Source of the DNA: JANXXV01 sp038230275
GTDB lineage: Bacteria; Acidobacteriota; Terriglobia; Bryobacterales; Bryobacteraceae
Length of the DNA stretch: 18,160 nucleotides
Direction: 5' to 3'
NCBI GenBank assembly: GCA_038230275.1
Contig: JBBRNO010000135.1
Coordinates: forward strand, 1 to 18,160
Positions 8,886 through 16,465 of this stretch are shown here, piece after piece (the first letter of the stretch is position 1; every line of letters begins with the position of its first letter). The translations under genes were made by a program, and so were the position numbers. Below the pieces are notes generated by a model, which was not told the origin of the DNA, searched no databases, and saw only the letters and a program-made list of their open reading frames with translations.

Positions 8886-11800
8886 CTAGAAGATGTACTT
8901 CAAGGCCAGCTGAATGTTGCGGGGGTTGTTCGCCTGTCCGGAGATGAGGCCGAACGTGCTGGGCGACGATACGTCACGAGAAGGAGGATTGAACATCGTC
9001 ATGTTCGCCAAATTGTACGCTTCCGCTCGGAACTGCAGATTGTGACCTTCCTTGATGTTGAAGCTCTTGCTGACCGAAACGTCCGCGTTAAAGAAAGCGG
9101 GGGCGCGTTCGGTTCCGATGGAAGCGCTTCCAAACGTTCCCAGCGCCGGGCGCTGGTAGGCGCACGAACCGTTGTCCGTTCCCTGGGCACATTCGATTGC
9201 GGAGGTGCCGGTGCCGAACCATTTCTGAATGGAACGGTTGTCAACCACCAGAGTCCGCAGATAATTCGGGCGCTGTGTGCCACGCGGGGACTGTTGGCTC
9301 TGGCCCGTGGTGGAGATGGTGATGGGGAACCCGGTGCGGCCCTGCATCACGTATCCCACTGACCAGCCGCCCAGAACGGTCTCGACGGCGCGATTCATGT
9401 TGGAGCCATACTTTCTGCCCTTGCCGAAAGGAAGTTCCATGTTAGAGCTGAACGTCAGGTTGTGGCGCGCGTCCCACGCGGCTTGGCCATAGTTGGCGTG
9501 GCGGTTGTTCGCGTTCTGCCAATAGGCGCCTTCCGAATTCACTCCACCTGCGCCGAAGAATCCCAGCGCATCTTCCAGCGATTTGGAGAACGTGTAGGCC
9601 AGGTTGAAATCGATGCCGGCGCTGTAACGCTTGCGCGCGGACACCTGCAAGGAATCATAGTTCATGGTTCCCGACGATTCAGTGGTCGCGGTGGTGGTAA
9701 CCAGCGGATCAATGGCGTAAAGCGGGCGGCGCGTTTGCGCGTTGGCCCACAGTGCGGGGTTCACATTGGCCGGACCAGGCAGCGGTTGGTTGCTGTCCCG
9801 CGCGACGATGGTGTGCGTGGCGCGTTGGCTCACATAGCCGGCGCTGGCAACCAGGTTGCTGGCGAACTGGTATTCCATACTGACGTTGCGCTGCTGAGTG
9901 AATTGCGGCCGCAGATTTGGATCCCAAACGCGGATGTTGCCGGCCAGTGTTCCACTGAAGCCCGGCAGATCGTTGAAGCCGACACGGGCCGAGGCGGCGC
10001 CGGTTGTCAGATCGTAGTTCTGATTCGATTCAAAGAAGTTCGGAGGATTCAGCGGCAGGCGCAGGTTCACGCCCGTGCCTTCCAGGAAGCTGGTGATGCC
10101 GTACGCGGCGCGAACCACCATCTTCTTCTGGAACATTTCCGGTGTCCACGCAACGCCAAGGCGCGGCATGAACTGCTTGTAGTATGAGTTGTAGAGTGCG
10201 TGGCTGTTGCCGTCTTTCCCGGCCAGCTGCAGCTTTCCGCTGACTACGTTGATGTTCGCCTGAAGGTCGTTAACTTCCGATAGCGGCTGGGTATACTCCC
10301 AGCGCAGGCCCAGGTTAAAGGTCAAGTTGTTGGTGGCCTTGAAATCGTCCTGGAAGAAGGTTCCGAAGCGCCAGTGGCGTTGGCCCCAACGGCGTCCGTC
10401 GCCCTGGCCCTTGCCTTTGCTGGATACCTGATCCAACAGGAAGTCGGACAATTGTGAATTGGTGAAGAGTGAACTGTAACCAAAGCTGCCCAAAGCCCCG
10501 TTGTTACCCGAGTAAAAGCGGTTTTGCTGATAACGGACGCCATTGGCTCCCATCTTCAGGAAGTGGCGGCCCTTGGACCAGGTGAGTGTTTCCGAGAGGT
10601 GGTACTTGTTATCATTGCCGTCAGACAGGACACCGGCCGTTCCCAGACCGGACAGTCCTTCACCCGGCGCCAAGGAACTGAAACCCGGGGCAAGCTGTCC
10701 GCCGGGGATTCCGAGTTTGGCGTTTCCGCCAGTCTGCGTTCCGAACGGATCGGCGAAAGTATCCTTGATAACCGTGCGCGTGAATCCATAACGGAAATCA
10801 TTCACAATGAACGAACTGATCGTGCGCGTCCAGGCAGCTACCGCACCGATGGAAGGAGATTCGGTAACCCCGGCGGCCGAAGTCGGCAGCACCGGGCGCA
10901 ACGAGCCGGCCGTGTAATAGCTCTGTGTATAGCGGAACATGAAGTTATCGTTGGTAGAGGCGCGCCAGTCTACCTTCGCATCGCCCTGATTGTTCTTCAT
11001 GAAATTGGCGGCCGAGCCCGAGTAGTTGTTCGTCACACCCAGCGTGCCGGTTCCATTCGAATTCGGCAGCGGATACAGATTCGGATCCTTGAAAAGAATC
11101 GCAGCCGGACCAACAATGCGCGCCAGCGGGATCTGTTTATTCGGGAATGGCTGGCAGACTCGCGCGCCGGTTGCGTTGCTGCAAGTGGCCGGATCGTTGA
11201 TTACCTGCGGCAGGCGGCTTAGGTCGCCGTTGCGCCAGTCTGCCGGGGCCACACTGGCAAGCGAGGGACCGCTATCACGCCGCTGCGTCCCTTCCCAATT
11301 GGCGAAGAAGAACAGCTTGTCCTTGCCGTTAAGCAGTTTGGGAATCAGCACCGGTCCTCCGATGGTGAAGCCGTACTGATTCTGTTGGAACGTGCGGCGT
11401 TGCTTGTCTTTCGCCAAAGCTGTGTTCTGGTTGGCGAAAAACGTATTAGCATCCAAATGATTGTTGCGGAAGAATTCGAACAACGTGCCGTGGTACTGAT
11501 TGGTTCCGCTCTTGATCGTCATGTTGACCACCGCACCGGCGGAATTGCCGAACTCGGAGGAACCGTTGCCCGTCAACACCTGCACTTCCTGCAGCGCATC
11601 GACTGACGGTGTGTAGCCCAACCGGTTGTCCATGGAATCGTTGATATCCACACCATCCAGCAGGAAATTGTTCGTCTGCTCACGATTACCATTGACGAAG
11701 GCGCGGCCGGAGAGACGTGAGGCGGTGTTCGTCGAACTCGGGTTGGTTTGAATTGCGCCAGGCACCAGCAGCATCGCCGCAACAACGTTGCGGCCATTCA

Positions 11801-12233
11801 GCGGCAGATCCGTAAGGCGCTTGTTATCCAACGTGCCGCCAGTCTGCGCGTTTTCCGTCTGCAGCGCCGGGGCGAAATCCTTCACATCAATCGATTCTGT
11901 AACCTGGCCAATTTCCAGTTGCATATCGACACGGGCCGTCTGGTTTGTTTCCAGCTTGAACGGACCTACAGCGGAGCGGCGAAATCCCGGCGCTTCCACT
12001 TCGATCGTGTAATTGCTGGCCGGAAGAAACGGAAAGGTGTACAGTCCTGCCGAATTACTCGTCGTGTCGTACTTCTGATTCTTGCTTACGTCGGTTGCAG
12101 TGACTTTCACATCCGCCGCGGCTGCGCCGCTCGAATCCTTAATTGCCCCTGTTATGGAACCGGTGATCGTTTGCGCGCTGGCGGACATAGCCAACAAGGC
12201 GCATAAAGTTGTTACGAAGATTAGCTTTCTCAT
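8886..12233 (-). CDS. TonB-dependent receptor, Oar-like, with carboxypeptidase-regulatory-like N-terminal domain
   Basis: An 1115-residue outer-membrane receptor, a usual length for this acidobacterial class. The signal peptide is MRKLIFVTTLCALLAMSASA. Residues about 22-105 form a carboxypeptidase-regulatory-like Ig-fold domain (SITGAIKDSSGAAAADVKV, NSAGLYTFPFLPASNYTIEV). The plug domain spans about 120-245 (LTDLPLNGRNV, NNFLLDGVDINDSMDN, SEFGNSAGAVVNMTIKSGTN). The remainder is the beta-barrel, ending in the typical C-terminal Phe (LALKYIF). Such receptors import or sense large substrates across the outer membrane using TonB energy. An extracellular fucosylated or other glycan is suggested by the fucosidase upstream on the same strand, but that is inference. 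It has its own promoter and terminator. No strong Shine-Dalgarno is seen, and the leader is short (about 23 bases). Confidence 0.92.
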   Translation of the reverse strand: MRKLIFVTTLCALLAMSASAQTITGSITGAIKDSSGAAAADVKVTATDVSKNQKYDTTSNSAGLYTFPFLPASNYTIEVEAPGFRRSAVGPFKLETNQTARVDMQLEIGQVTESIDVKDFAPALQTENAQTGGTLDNKRLTDLPLNGRNVVAAMLLVPGAIQTNPSSTNTASRLSGRAFVNGNREQTNNFLLDGVDINDSMDNRLGYTPSVDALQEVQVLTGNGSSEFGNSAGAVVNMTIKSGTNQYHGTLFEFFRNNHLDANTFFANQNTALAKDKQRRTFQQNQYGFTIGGPVLIPKLLNGKDKLFFFANWEGTQRRDSGPSLASVAPADWRNGDLSRLPQVINDPATCSNATGARVCQPFPNKQIPLARIVGPAAILFKDPNLYPLPNSNGTGTLGVTNNYSGSAANFMKNNQGDAKVDWRASTNDNFMFRYTQSYYTAGSLRPVLPTSAAGVTESPSIGAVAAWTRTISSFIVNDFRYGFTRTVIKDTFADPFGTQTGGNAKLGIPGGQLAPGFSSLAPGEGLSGLGTAGVLSDGNDNKYHLSETLTWSKGRHFLKMGANGVRYQQNRFYSGNNGALGSFGYSSLFTNSQLSDFLLDQVSSKGKGQGDGRRWGQRHWRFGTFFQDDFKATNNLTFNLGLRWEYTQPLSEVNDLQANINVVSGKLQLAGKDGNSHALYNSYYKQFMPRLGVAWTPEMFQKKMVVRAAYGITSFLEGTGVNLRLPLNPPNFFESNQNYDLTTGAASARVGFNDLPGFSGTLAGNIRVWDPNLRPQFTQQRNVSMEYQFASNLVASAGYVSQRATHTIVARDSNQPLPGPANVNPALWANAQTRRPLYAIDPLVTTTATTESSGTMNYDSLQVSARKRYSAGIDFNLAYTFSKSLEDALGFFGAGGVNSEGAYWQNANNRHANYGQAAWDARHNLTFSSNMELPFGKGRKYGSNMNRAVETVLGGWSVGYVMQGRTGFPITISTTGQSQQSPRGTQRPNYLRTLVVDNRSIQKWFGTGTSAIECAQGTDNGSCAYQRPALGTFGSASIGTERAPAFFNADVSVSKSFNIKEGHNLQFRAEAYNLANMTMFNPPSRDVSSPSTFGLISGQANNPRNIQLALKYIF

Positions 12234-12262
12234 AGTCGAAAGGTACCTGAGGACCTATCTGT

Positions 12263-12291
12263 ATTGTATCGCCTCAAGTTTACTCAGTCAA
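12263..12291 (-). promoter_or_regulatory. Sigma70-like promoter of the TonB-dependent receptor
   Basis: On the minus strand, TTGACT (12291-12286) and TACAAT (12268-12263) are separated by exactly 17 bases, each box matching consensus at five of six positions. Transcription would start near 12256, about 23 bases before the ATG at 12233. Confidence 0.75.
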
Positions 12292-12295
12292 GGCG

Positions 12296-12326
12296 TAACT
12301 TATTGATTTTAAGGGATTTAACTTAT
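12296..12326. repeat. Direct repeat TAACTTAT x2 just upstream of the receptor promoter
   Basis: TAACTTAT occurs at 12296-12303 and 12319-12326, 23 bases apart start to start, in an AT-rich stretch immediately upstream of the -35 box at 12286-12291. GGGATTT also occurs twice nearby (12313-12319, 12327-12333). The position suits an activator site or UP-like element; no regulator can be named. Confidence 0.35.
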
Positions 12327-12416
12327 GGGATTTGGAATGATAAGGTTATGGAAATATGGATCTGCAACAAAAGAATAGAGATGTGACGAACTGGTGGCAA
12401 CGCCCGTGTTTATTCC

Positions 12417-12441
12417 CCTCAATCCCCCCGGGGGCTTGAGG
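12417..12441 (-). terminator. Strong hairpin downstream of the fucosidase gene, possible terminator
   Basis: CCTCAA and TTGAGG (12417-12422, 12436-12441) enclose a C-run/G-run, forming a stable hairpin 38 bases after the fucosidase stop on the minus strand. No T-tract follows on either strand, so it is a weak candidate for an intrinsic terminator and might instead stabilise the transcript end. Confidence 0.4.
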
Positions 12442-12479
12442 TATTTCCATAGTTCTGGATGGAATTATCCCAAACTGCA

Positions 12480-13928
12480 CTATTGGACAATTTTCAGAGC
12501 CCATGCCGGTTGCCCCATCAGTTCCGCGGATAATTCGGGTAAATCCACCACAACCGAACCTTTTCCCGCCGTAAAGCGCAACGGTGCCGCGGAGCCCAGC
12601 AACGTAATCGTCTTCACGCGCAGCCCGCCCGTGTCCTTGAGCGTAAATCGCCGCCCGGGCCAACTGGGCAGAATCGCATAGAGGTTGTTGCCTTTCGCCG
12701 TAAAATACGCCTCCACCTCGGCCGGCTTGGCGGCGGATTTCGCAGGGCCGGCAGAATTGTCGAACTCCTTGTTGTATTCCACTTTCGGAATTTCACCTGG
12801 ACCCCATTGGCGCGTGCTCTTCCACGGCTTAGTCCCATAGATGGCGTCGCCGTTGATTTTGAGCCAAGATCCAATCTGCAGCAGCCGTTCTTCCATGACT
12901 ACCGGAATAGTCCCGTCGGCAGCCGGGCCGATGTCAAGCAGCAGGTTTCCGCCCCGGCTAACCATGTCCACTAGCGTGATAACCAGTTCACGGCCGGAAT
13001 GATAGTGCTCCAGCCGCTCGGCACGGTTATAGCCGTACGAAAAGCCCATCCCCCGGCTCTCTTCCCAGGCGTGGTCCATGCTGCTCATGCCCGGCGTATA
13101 TTCCGTTGTCCAGTACCCGCCGTGTTTGTGGCGCGTCTCCTTTCCCCAGCGGTCGTTGATCACTACGTCGTCTTTCACCGCGGATTCGTTAAACAGCCAG
13201 GCAAGCAGTTCCGGGCTGCGCCACTCGGCCGAAGGCAGATCCCACTCTCCATCGCTAAAAATCAGGGAAGGCTTATAGCGGGTAACCAGGTCCTTGAACT
13301 GCGGGAACATATGGGTCTGGATATAGCGTGGCTTGTCGGTCAACCAGAGCGGGTTGTACCACTCATAGAGCGAATAGTAGAAACCCATCTTCAGGCCTTT
13401 GCGGCGCACCGCGCCGGTAAGATCGCCCAGTACATCGCGCTTCGGACCGGTTTCCACAGCGTTCCAAGGCCGTCCCCACGTAGCCGAAGCCTCTCGGCTG
13501 GGCCACAAAGCGAAGCCCTCATGGTGCTTCGAAGTCAGCGCTACATACTTGGCGCCTGAGCGCTCAAACACATCGGCCCAGTGATCGGGATCGAAGAGTT
13601 CGGCGCGGAATTGCGGCGCGAAGTTTTGATAAGGATAGTCCGTGCCGTACTGCCGCTGATGATAAGCCAGCGTGCCCGTTTGAATGGCCGAGGCGTTCGC
13701 ATTTGGACCATTAGTCAACGCGTTCCAATACCATTCGGCGTAAGCCAGCTTGCCCGGAATCACCGGAGCGTAGGCTGGCACCGAGTAAACGCCCCAGTGA
13801 ATGAAGATGCCAAACTTGGCGTCGGTAAACCAGGACGGAGTCGCGCGGCGGTCAATCGATTCCCAGGTGGGCGAATAGCTCTGGGCGAACGCGGAAGCGG
13901 CCAGCAGGAGCAGCGAAAGCTTTTTCAT
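12480..13928 (-). CDS. Alpha-L-fucosidase (GH29), exported
   Basis: A 482-residue glycoside hydrolase family 29 enzyme that releases alpha-L-fucose from glycans by a retaining mechanism. ATG 13928 is preferred because a signal peptide follows (MKKLSLLLLAASAFA, cut before QSYSP). A longer reading to 14234 would add 102 residues without family resemblance and would cross the divergent cytochrome gene's start region. Family motifs are FGIFIHWGVYSV (39-50), SKHHEGFALW (133-142), KGLKMGFYYS (178-187) and FSDGEWD (224-230); Asp226 is the likely nucleophile. GGNLLLDIGP follows later in the chain. A C-terminal stretch of about 90 residues after the catalytic barrel looks beta-rich. It lies upstream of the TonB receptor on the same strand with a 246-base gap. 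The family is secure; the natural substrate is not. Confidence 0.93.
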   Translation of the reverse strand: MKKLSLLLLAASAFAQSYSPTWESIDRRATPSWFTDAKFGIFIHWGVYSVPAYAPVIPGKLAYAEWYWNALTNGPNANASAIQTGTLAYHQRQYGTDYPYQNFAPQFRAELFDPDHWADVFERSGAKYVALTSKHHEGFALWPSREASATWGRPWNAVETGPKRDVLGDLTGAVRRKGLKMGFYYSLYEWYNPLWLTDKPRYIQTHMFPQFKDLVTRYKPSLIFSDGEWDLPSAEWRSPELLAWLFNESAVKDDVVINDRWGKETRHKHGGYWTTEYTPGMSSMDHAWEESRGMGFSYGYNRAERLEHYHSGRELVITLVDMVSRGGNLLLDIGPAADGTIPVVMEERLLQIGSWLKINGDAIYGTKPWKSTRQWGPGEIPKVEYNKEFDNSAGPAKSAAKPAEVEAYFTAKGNNLYAILPSWPGRRFTLKDTGGLRVKTITLLGSAAPLRFTAGKGSVVVDLPELSAELMGQPAWALKIVQ

Positions 13929-13957
13929 GATGATGCATAACCTCGTCGTGGAAGTAG

Positions 13958-13986
13958 CTACTAACTTACCGCCAATCGAGTGGCAA
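13958..13986 (-). promoter_or_regulatory. Weak candidate promoter of the fucosidase gene
   Basis: On the minus strand, TTGCCA (13986-13981) is followed after 17 bases by TAGTAG (13963-13958), which matches the -10 consensus poorly. The distance to the ATG at 13928 is suitable. No better pair was found in this 201-base divergent gap. Confidence 0.3.
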
Positions 13987-14015
13987 TGGGGCACAGCCAC
14001 CCTGTGGGATGCGCT

Positions 14016-14045
14016 AAACGGCGCAGCGGCATTCCGAAACGGCGC
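14016..14045. repeat. Direct repeat AAACGGCGC x2 spaced two helical turns
   Basis: AAACGGCGC occurs at 14016-14024 and 14037-14045, exactly 21 bases apart, in the divergent gap between fucosidase and cytochrome genes. The copies lie about 30 bases upstream of the weak fucosidase promoter. Spacing of two turns puts both copies on the same DNA face, as expected for a dimeric regulator. The segment can also fold (for example CACAG/CTGTG at 13992-14006). Confidence 0.4.
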
Positions 14046-14116
14046 CGTGAACCAGCCAACCCTATGAGAATAAATGCCGGCCCGTCTGGAACTCGCCGTG
14101 CACAGCTTTGTTGCTT

Positions 14117-14123
14117 GGGAGGG
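14117..14123 (+). promoter_or_regulatory. Ribosome binding site of the small cytochrome gene
   Basis: GGGAGGG lies six bases before ATG 14130. It selects this start over the in-frame ATG at 13980, which would place about 50 Arg-rich residues before a clear signal peptide. Confidence 0.7.
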
Positions 14124-14129
14124 TCTTTC

Positions 14130-14651
14130 ATGAAACGAAGTCTCTTGTGCGTGTTGCTTCTGGGCGCCTCGACAGCGCTGGCCGGGGAAGCTCCGGAAGC
14201 CCAGATTGAGCGCGGACGTCAATGGTTCCTTCATTCGTCAAAGGGAACGGCGTGCGCAACATGCCACTCGCTTGAAGGCAAGGGCGAAGCCGTCGGCCCG
14301 GATCTCACTCGCTTGGGTAAGATCGTCGGCCCGCGCGGACTCGTCATGACCATTCAGATGACGGTGACCGCCTACGTTCAGCAAATCAGCCTGCAGAATG
14401 GACGCAAATTCCCTGGGATTCAGAAGGAGAAAGTCGGAGACCTGCTGACCATCTACGACCTGAGTACGACGCCAGCGGTTGGGCTAAAACTAAAATCCGC
14501 CGAAGTGACGTCCATGAATTCAAATTCGAAGTGGTCCCATCCGCCGACCTCGGCCGGTTACACCCAGGCGGAACTCGCGGACATCATTTCCTATCTGAAA
14601 TTCGTCTCCACCGGTGTCGCCCAGGCGGTAACCGTGGGCGAACTTCACTGA
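14130..14651 (+). CDS. Exported mono-heme c-type cytochrome, heme-binding-domain (TIGR02603-like)
   Basis: A 173-residue periplasmic cytochrome. The signal peptide is MKRSLLCVLLLGASTALAG. The heme motif CATCH is at residues 42-46, followed by GEAVGPDLTRLGKIVGPRGL, which resembles the start of the heme-binding domain (TIGR02603) common in Planctomycetes and Acidobacteriota. The middle (NGRKFPGIQ...TIYDL) and the end (GYTQAELADIISYLKFVS) follow the same pattern. Where the family usually has a Met-Pro heme ligand, this protein has TSMNSN with Met129 and then WSHPP, so the sixth ligand is uncertain. The partner electron donor is unknown; it could serve the cytochrome/DUF1553 protein nearby, which is inference. 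It is divergent from the fucosidase and 103 bases before the PAP2 gene on the same strand. Confidence 0.8.
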   Translation: MKRSLLCVLLLGASTALAGEAPEAQIERGRQWFLHSSKGTACATCHSLEGKGEAVGPDLTRLGKIVGPRGLVMTIQMTVTAYVQQISLQNGRKFPGIQKEKVGDLLTIYDLSTTPAVGLKLKSAEVTSMNSNSKWSHPPTSAGYTQAELADIISYLKFVSTGVAQAVTVGELH

Positions 14652-14754
14652 ACCACAAGGCCAGGCGGGCGAGCGTGGCGCTCACAAAGCAAGTCATCCA
14701 GTTCCTTACCGGTGCTTGATTTCTTCTGTACTCATCGCTCGCTTTTAGCGTCCA

Positions 14755-15618
14755 ATGGCCGTGCGAACTTGCTCGCTTGTCCTTTTTCTACTTTTCTCTA
14801 CCCGGTTAGTGCCCGCGCAAGCGCAGCCCGAGGCTAGCGAATGCGGCGGTGCACAGCCAAACCCGGTCAAGCCTAACCTCCTTAAGACGTTTCTGAAAGA
14901 CGAAGGGCAGATTTGGACCAGCCCGTTCCGGCGAAGCAGCTATACGAGCCACGCGTTCCCAAAGTACGTGCTGCCGTTCACGCTGATTTCGGGCGCACTC
15001 ATCGCCACCGACCATCGTACGGCAAACTTGTTACCCAATTCCACGGACCAGGCAGCGTGGAGCCGGCGCGTGTCGCAGGTGGGTGCTCCGTATACGCTCG
15101 GCGCAATGGCCGCCACCATGTACCTGGTCGGCAAAGCAACTGGAAACGAGAAAGCGCGCGAGGCGGGTCTTCTGGGAGCGGAAGCCATTGCTCATAGCCA
15201 GATTGTGACCGTCGTGCTGAAGTCGGTGACCCAACGCGAGCGCCCTCTCGATTTCGATGCGAATCGCAGCGGCGGCCTTGCCTTCGGGAAGGGCGGCGAC
15301 TCATTCCCTTCCGGCCATGCGTCCGGCTCCTTTGCCCTCGCCACCGTTTTTGCTTACGAATACGGCCATGAACATCGCTGGGTACCGTATGCCTCCTTCG
15401 GGCTTGCGACCGTGGTGGCCGCATCGCGACTCAGCGCTCAAAAGCATTGGGCCTCAGACGTCTTCGTCGGCGGCACGGTGGGGTTTCTGATTGGCCGGTT
15501 TGTGTACAAGGCCCATCACGATCCACGCCTTGATGGTGACGCCGCACCCCATGCGGACCGGTTGATCCCGCAGTTTGGGATGACCGCTCATCAAGCCCAA
15601 GCCGCTTGGAACTGGTGA
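14755..15618 (+). CDS. PAP2-family (type 2 phosphatidic acid phosphatase-like) phosphatase
   Basis: A 287-residue envelope phosphatase. The three PAP2 signature motifs are all present: KSVTQRERP (KxxxxxxRP), SFPSGHASG (PSGH), and SRLSAQKHWASD (SRxxxxxHxxxD), which supply the catalytic histidines and Arg residues. The N-terminus looks like a signal peptide (LVLFLLFSTRLVPAQAQ). Several hydrophobic segments (for example YVLPFTLISGALIA and YASFGLATVVAA) fit a membrane protein with its active site facing the periplasm. Substrates of the family include phosphatidate, undecaprenyl pyrophosphate and lipid A phosphate; which one applies here cannot be read. ATG 14755 has no clear Shine-Dalgarno. Translation might instead start at GTG 14761. 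The gene ends 35 bases before the left att copy of the tRNA island. Confidence 0.88.
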   Translation: MAVRTCSLVLFLLFSTRLVPAQAQPEASECGGAQPNPVKPNLLKTFLKDEGQIWTSPFRRSSYTSHAFPKYVLPFTLISGALIATDHRTANLLPNSTDQAAWSRRVSQVGAPYTLGAMAATMYLVGKATGNEKAREAGLLGAEAIAHSQIVTVVLKSVTQRERPLDFDANRSGGLAFGKGGDSFPSGHASGSFALATVFAYEYGHEHRWVPYASFGLATVVAASRLSAQKHWASDVFVGGTVGFLIGRFVYKAHHDPRLDGDAAPHADRLIPQFGMTAHQAQAAWNW

Positions 15619-15652
15619 GCCGGCAGGGCCCATACGAAGAGGAAAGGATTGT

Positions 15653-15677
15653 TCGGGGCGAGAGGATTCTACCCTCC
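15653..15677 (+). repeat. Distal att copy: duplicate of the tRNA-Pro 3' end
   Basis: The first 17 bases (15653-15669) are identical to 16656-16672 inside tRNA-Pro, and 23 of 25 positions match over 15653-15677. The copies are in the same orientation and 1003 bases apart. The copy contains only the T-arm and acceptor 3' half, with no other tRNA arms, as expected for an attachment site left by integration at a tRNA 3' end. Confidence 0.75.
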
Positions 15678-15804
15678 AGCGGAACCAGGATCCGGGGCCT
15701 CATTCAGATGACGAGTGACTGCGCTCGGTTTTTACTCGGTGCGATCAAGTTCCGCTTTCTAGCGGTTGTGACCTGAGGGTTTTGCGCCAACTGGCTCAGA
15801 ACCC

Positions 15805-16119
15805 CTAGGCCACCCGCCGCGACGACGACTTGATCCGGAACTCATCTTCCAGGCCGGCGTCGCTGAGCAGGTCGACCAACGCGTCCAGTGAGAACCGGCT
15901 GATCTTGCCCCGCGTCAGGTCCGAGATTCGCGGCTGACTGACCTTGGGGCGTTTGGCGGCGTCGGCTTGGGTCAGACCTTCCTTCTCGATGAACTTCCTC
16001 AGGGCCGTCATCATCTGCGACCGTAGGCGCAGGTTGCGGGACTCCGAGGGGGAGAAACCGAGGTCGGAAAAGACATCCCCGCTGCCTTTGGTGATTGTTG
16101 CGTCAATGGTGGTTTTCAT
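15805..16119 (-). CDS. HigA-like XRE-family antitoxin (HTH_37 type)
   Basis: A 104-residue DNA-binding protein of the kind that neutralises HigB/RelE toxins and represses its own operon. ATG 16119 is chosen because GAGGGAG lies six bases upstream; the in-frame ATG at 16134 would place that Shine-Dalgarno inside the gene. The helix-turn-helix covers residues about 49-70 (LTQADAAKRPKVSQPRISDL), followed by RGKISRFSLDALVDLL, the usual sequence of this family. An oddity is Pro58-Lys59 where relatives typically have Leu-Gly, inside the helix-turn-helix. The frame is intact. The toxin gene expected immediately upstream is present only as a frameshifted remnant, so this is an orphan antitoxin. No intrinsic terminator follows. 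Confidence 0.8.
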   Translation of the reverse strand: MKTTIDATITKGSGDVFSDLGFSPSESRNLRLRSQMMTALRKFIEKEGLTQADAAKRPKVSQPRISDLTRGKISRFSLDALVDLLSDAGLEDEFRIKSSSRRVA

Positions 16120-16130
16120 TCCCGGCTCCC

Positions 16131-16238
16131 TCATTCGATGTCAGCCTTCCGGTTCGCCTTCGCTTCACAAAGCAATGAGGACGTAAATGGCTTCGTGAAA
16201 ACGGGCTGTCGCCGTGGAGCCAGATCGCCATTACACCT
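16131..16238 (-). pseudogene. Remnant of a HigB/RelE-type toxin (Gp49-like), frameshifted
   Basis: On the minus strand, three reading frames in succession give pieces of one known pattern. Frame one gives ARFHEAIYVL (about 16206-16175), frame two gives HCFVKRRRTG, and frame three gives KADIE followed by TGA (16133-16131). Joined, they match the C-terminal core of HigB-type toxins (EAVYVLHxFxKK...KADIELA). Two single-base losses explain the shifts. The normal toxin is about 110 residues, whereas only about 95 bases separate this core from the promoter, so much of the N-terminus is also gone. It sits 11 bases before the antitoxin start, the standard higB-higA order. Identification is by eye on about 25 residues. 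Confidence 0.5.
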
Positions 16239-16302
16239 CAACCAACCTCTGCCTGGACTCTCACCGCGTCGAATCAAGTGGCTACAGGCTCGACATTCTT
16301 CG

Positions 16303-16330
16303 ATTATACAAAATTGGATATATTTGCCAA
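16303..16330 (-). promoter_or_regulatory. Sigma70-like promoter of the toxin-antitoxin remnant
   Basis: On the minus strand, TTGGCA (16330-16325) and a perfect TATAAT (16308-16303) are 16 bases apart. It reads into the toxin remnant and the antitoxin gene, with a predicted start near 16296. It is the best -10 box in the window. Confidence 0.7.
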
Positions 16331-16465
16331 ACCGCTAACCTGTGCATCACAGAACCTGCAGGAGTTCGATCTGCTCGCCCGATCGCCGCGGAATTCTACC
16401 AATGCGACAAGATCGACGTGTTCATTGGCCTGAGGCGCCAGGCCGCCTTCATGGACCCGATCACC

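Noticed and set aside
9462..11222. Long plus-strand open frames opposite the TonB receptor
   Set aside because: They are antisense shadows of a receptor with clear plug and barrel motifs; no recognisable domains or ribosome binding sites.
13980..14110. Riboswitch-like folding in the fucosidase/cytochrome gap
   Set aside because: Several short stems can form (CACAG/CTGTG, GCGC/GCGC), but no known riboswitch core was recognised, and GC-rich DNA folds easily.
13929..14234. 102-residue N-terminal extension of the fucosidase
   Set aside because: The signal peptide starts at ATG 13928, and the extension would overlap the divergent cytochrome start without family similarity.
15653..15690. Possible second tRNA gene
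   Set aside because: Only the T-arm and acceptor 3' half are present; no anticodon or D-arm follows, so it is an att copy.
15745..15800. Hairpins after the antitoxin gene (CCGCT/AGCGG, GGGTT/AACCC)
   Set aside because: Short stems without a T-tract on the relevant strand; not supported as a terminator.
16214..16465. Upstream part of the open frame containing the integrase tail
   Set aside because: No integrase core motifs are visible and the minus-strand toxin-antitoxin promoter lies within it; not called as coding.
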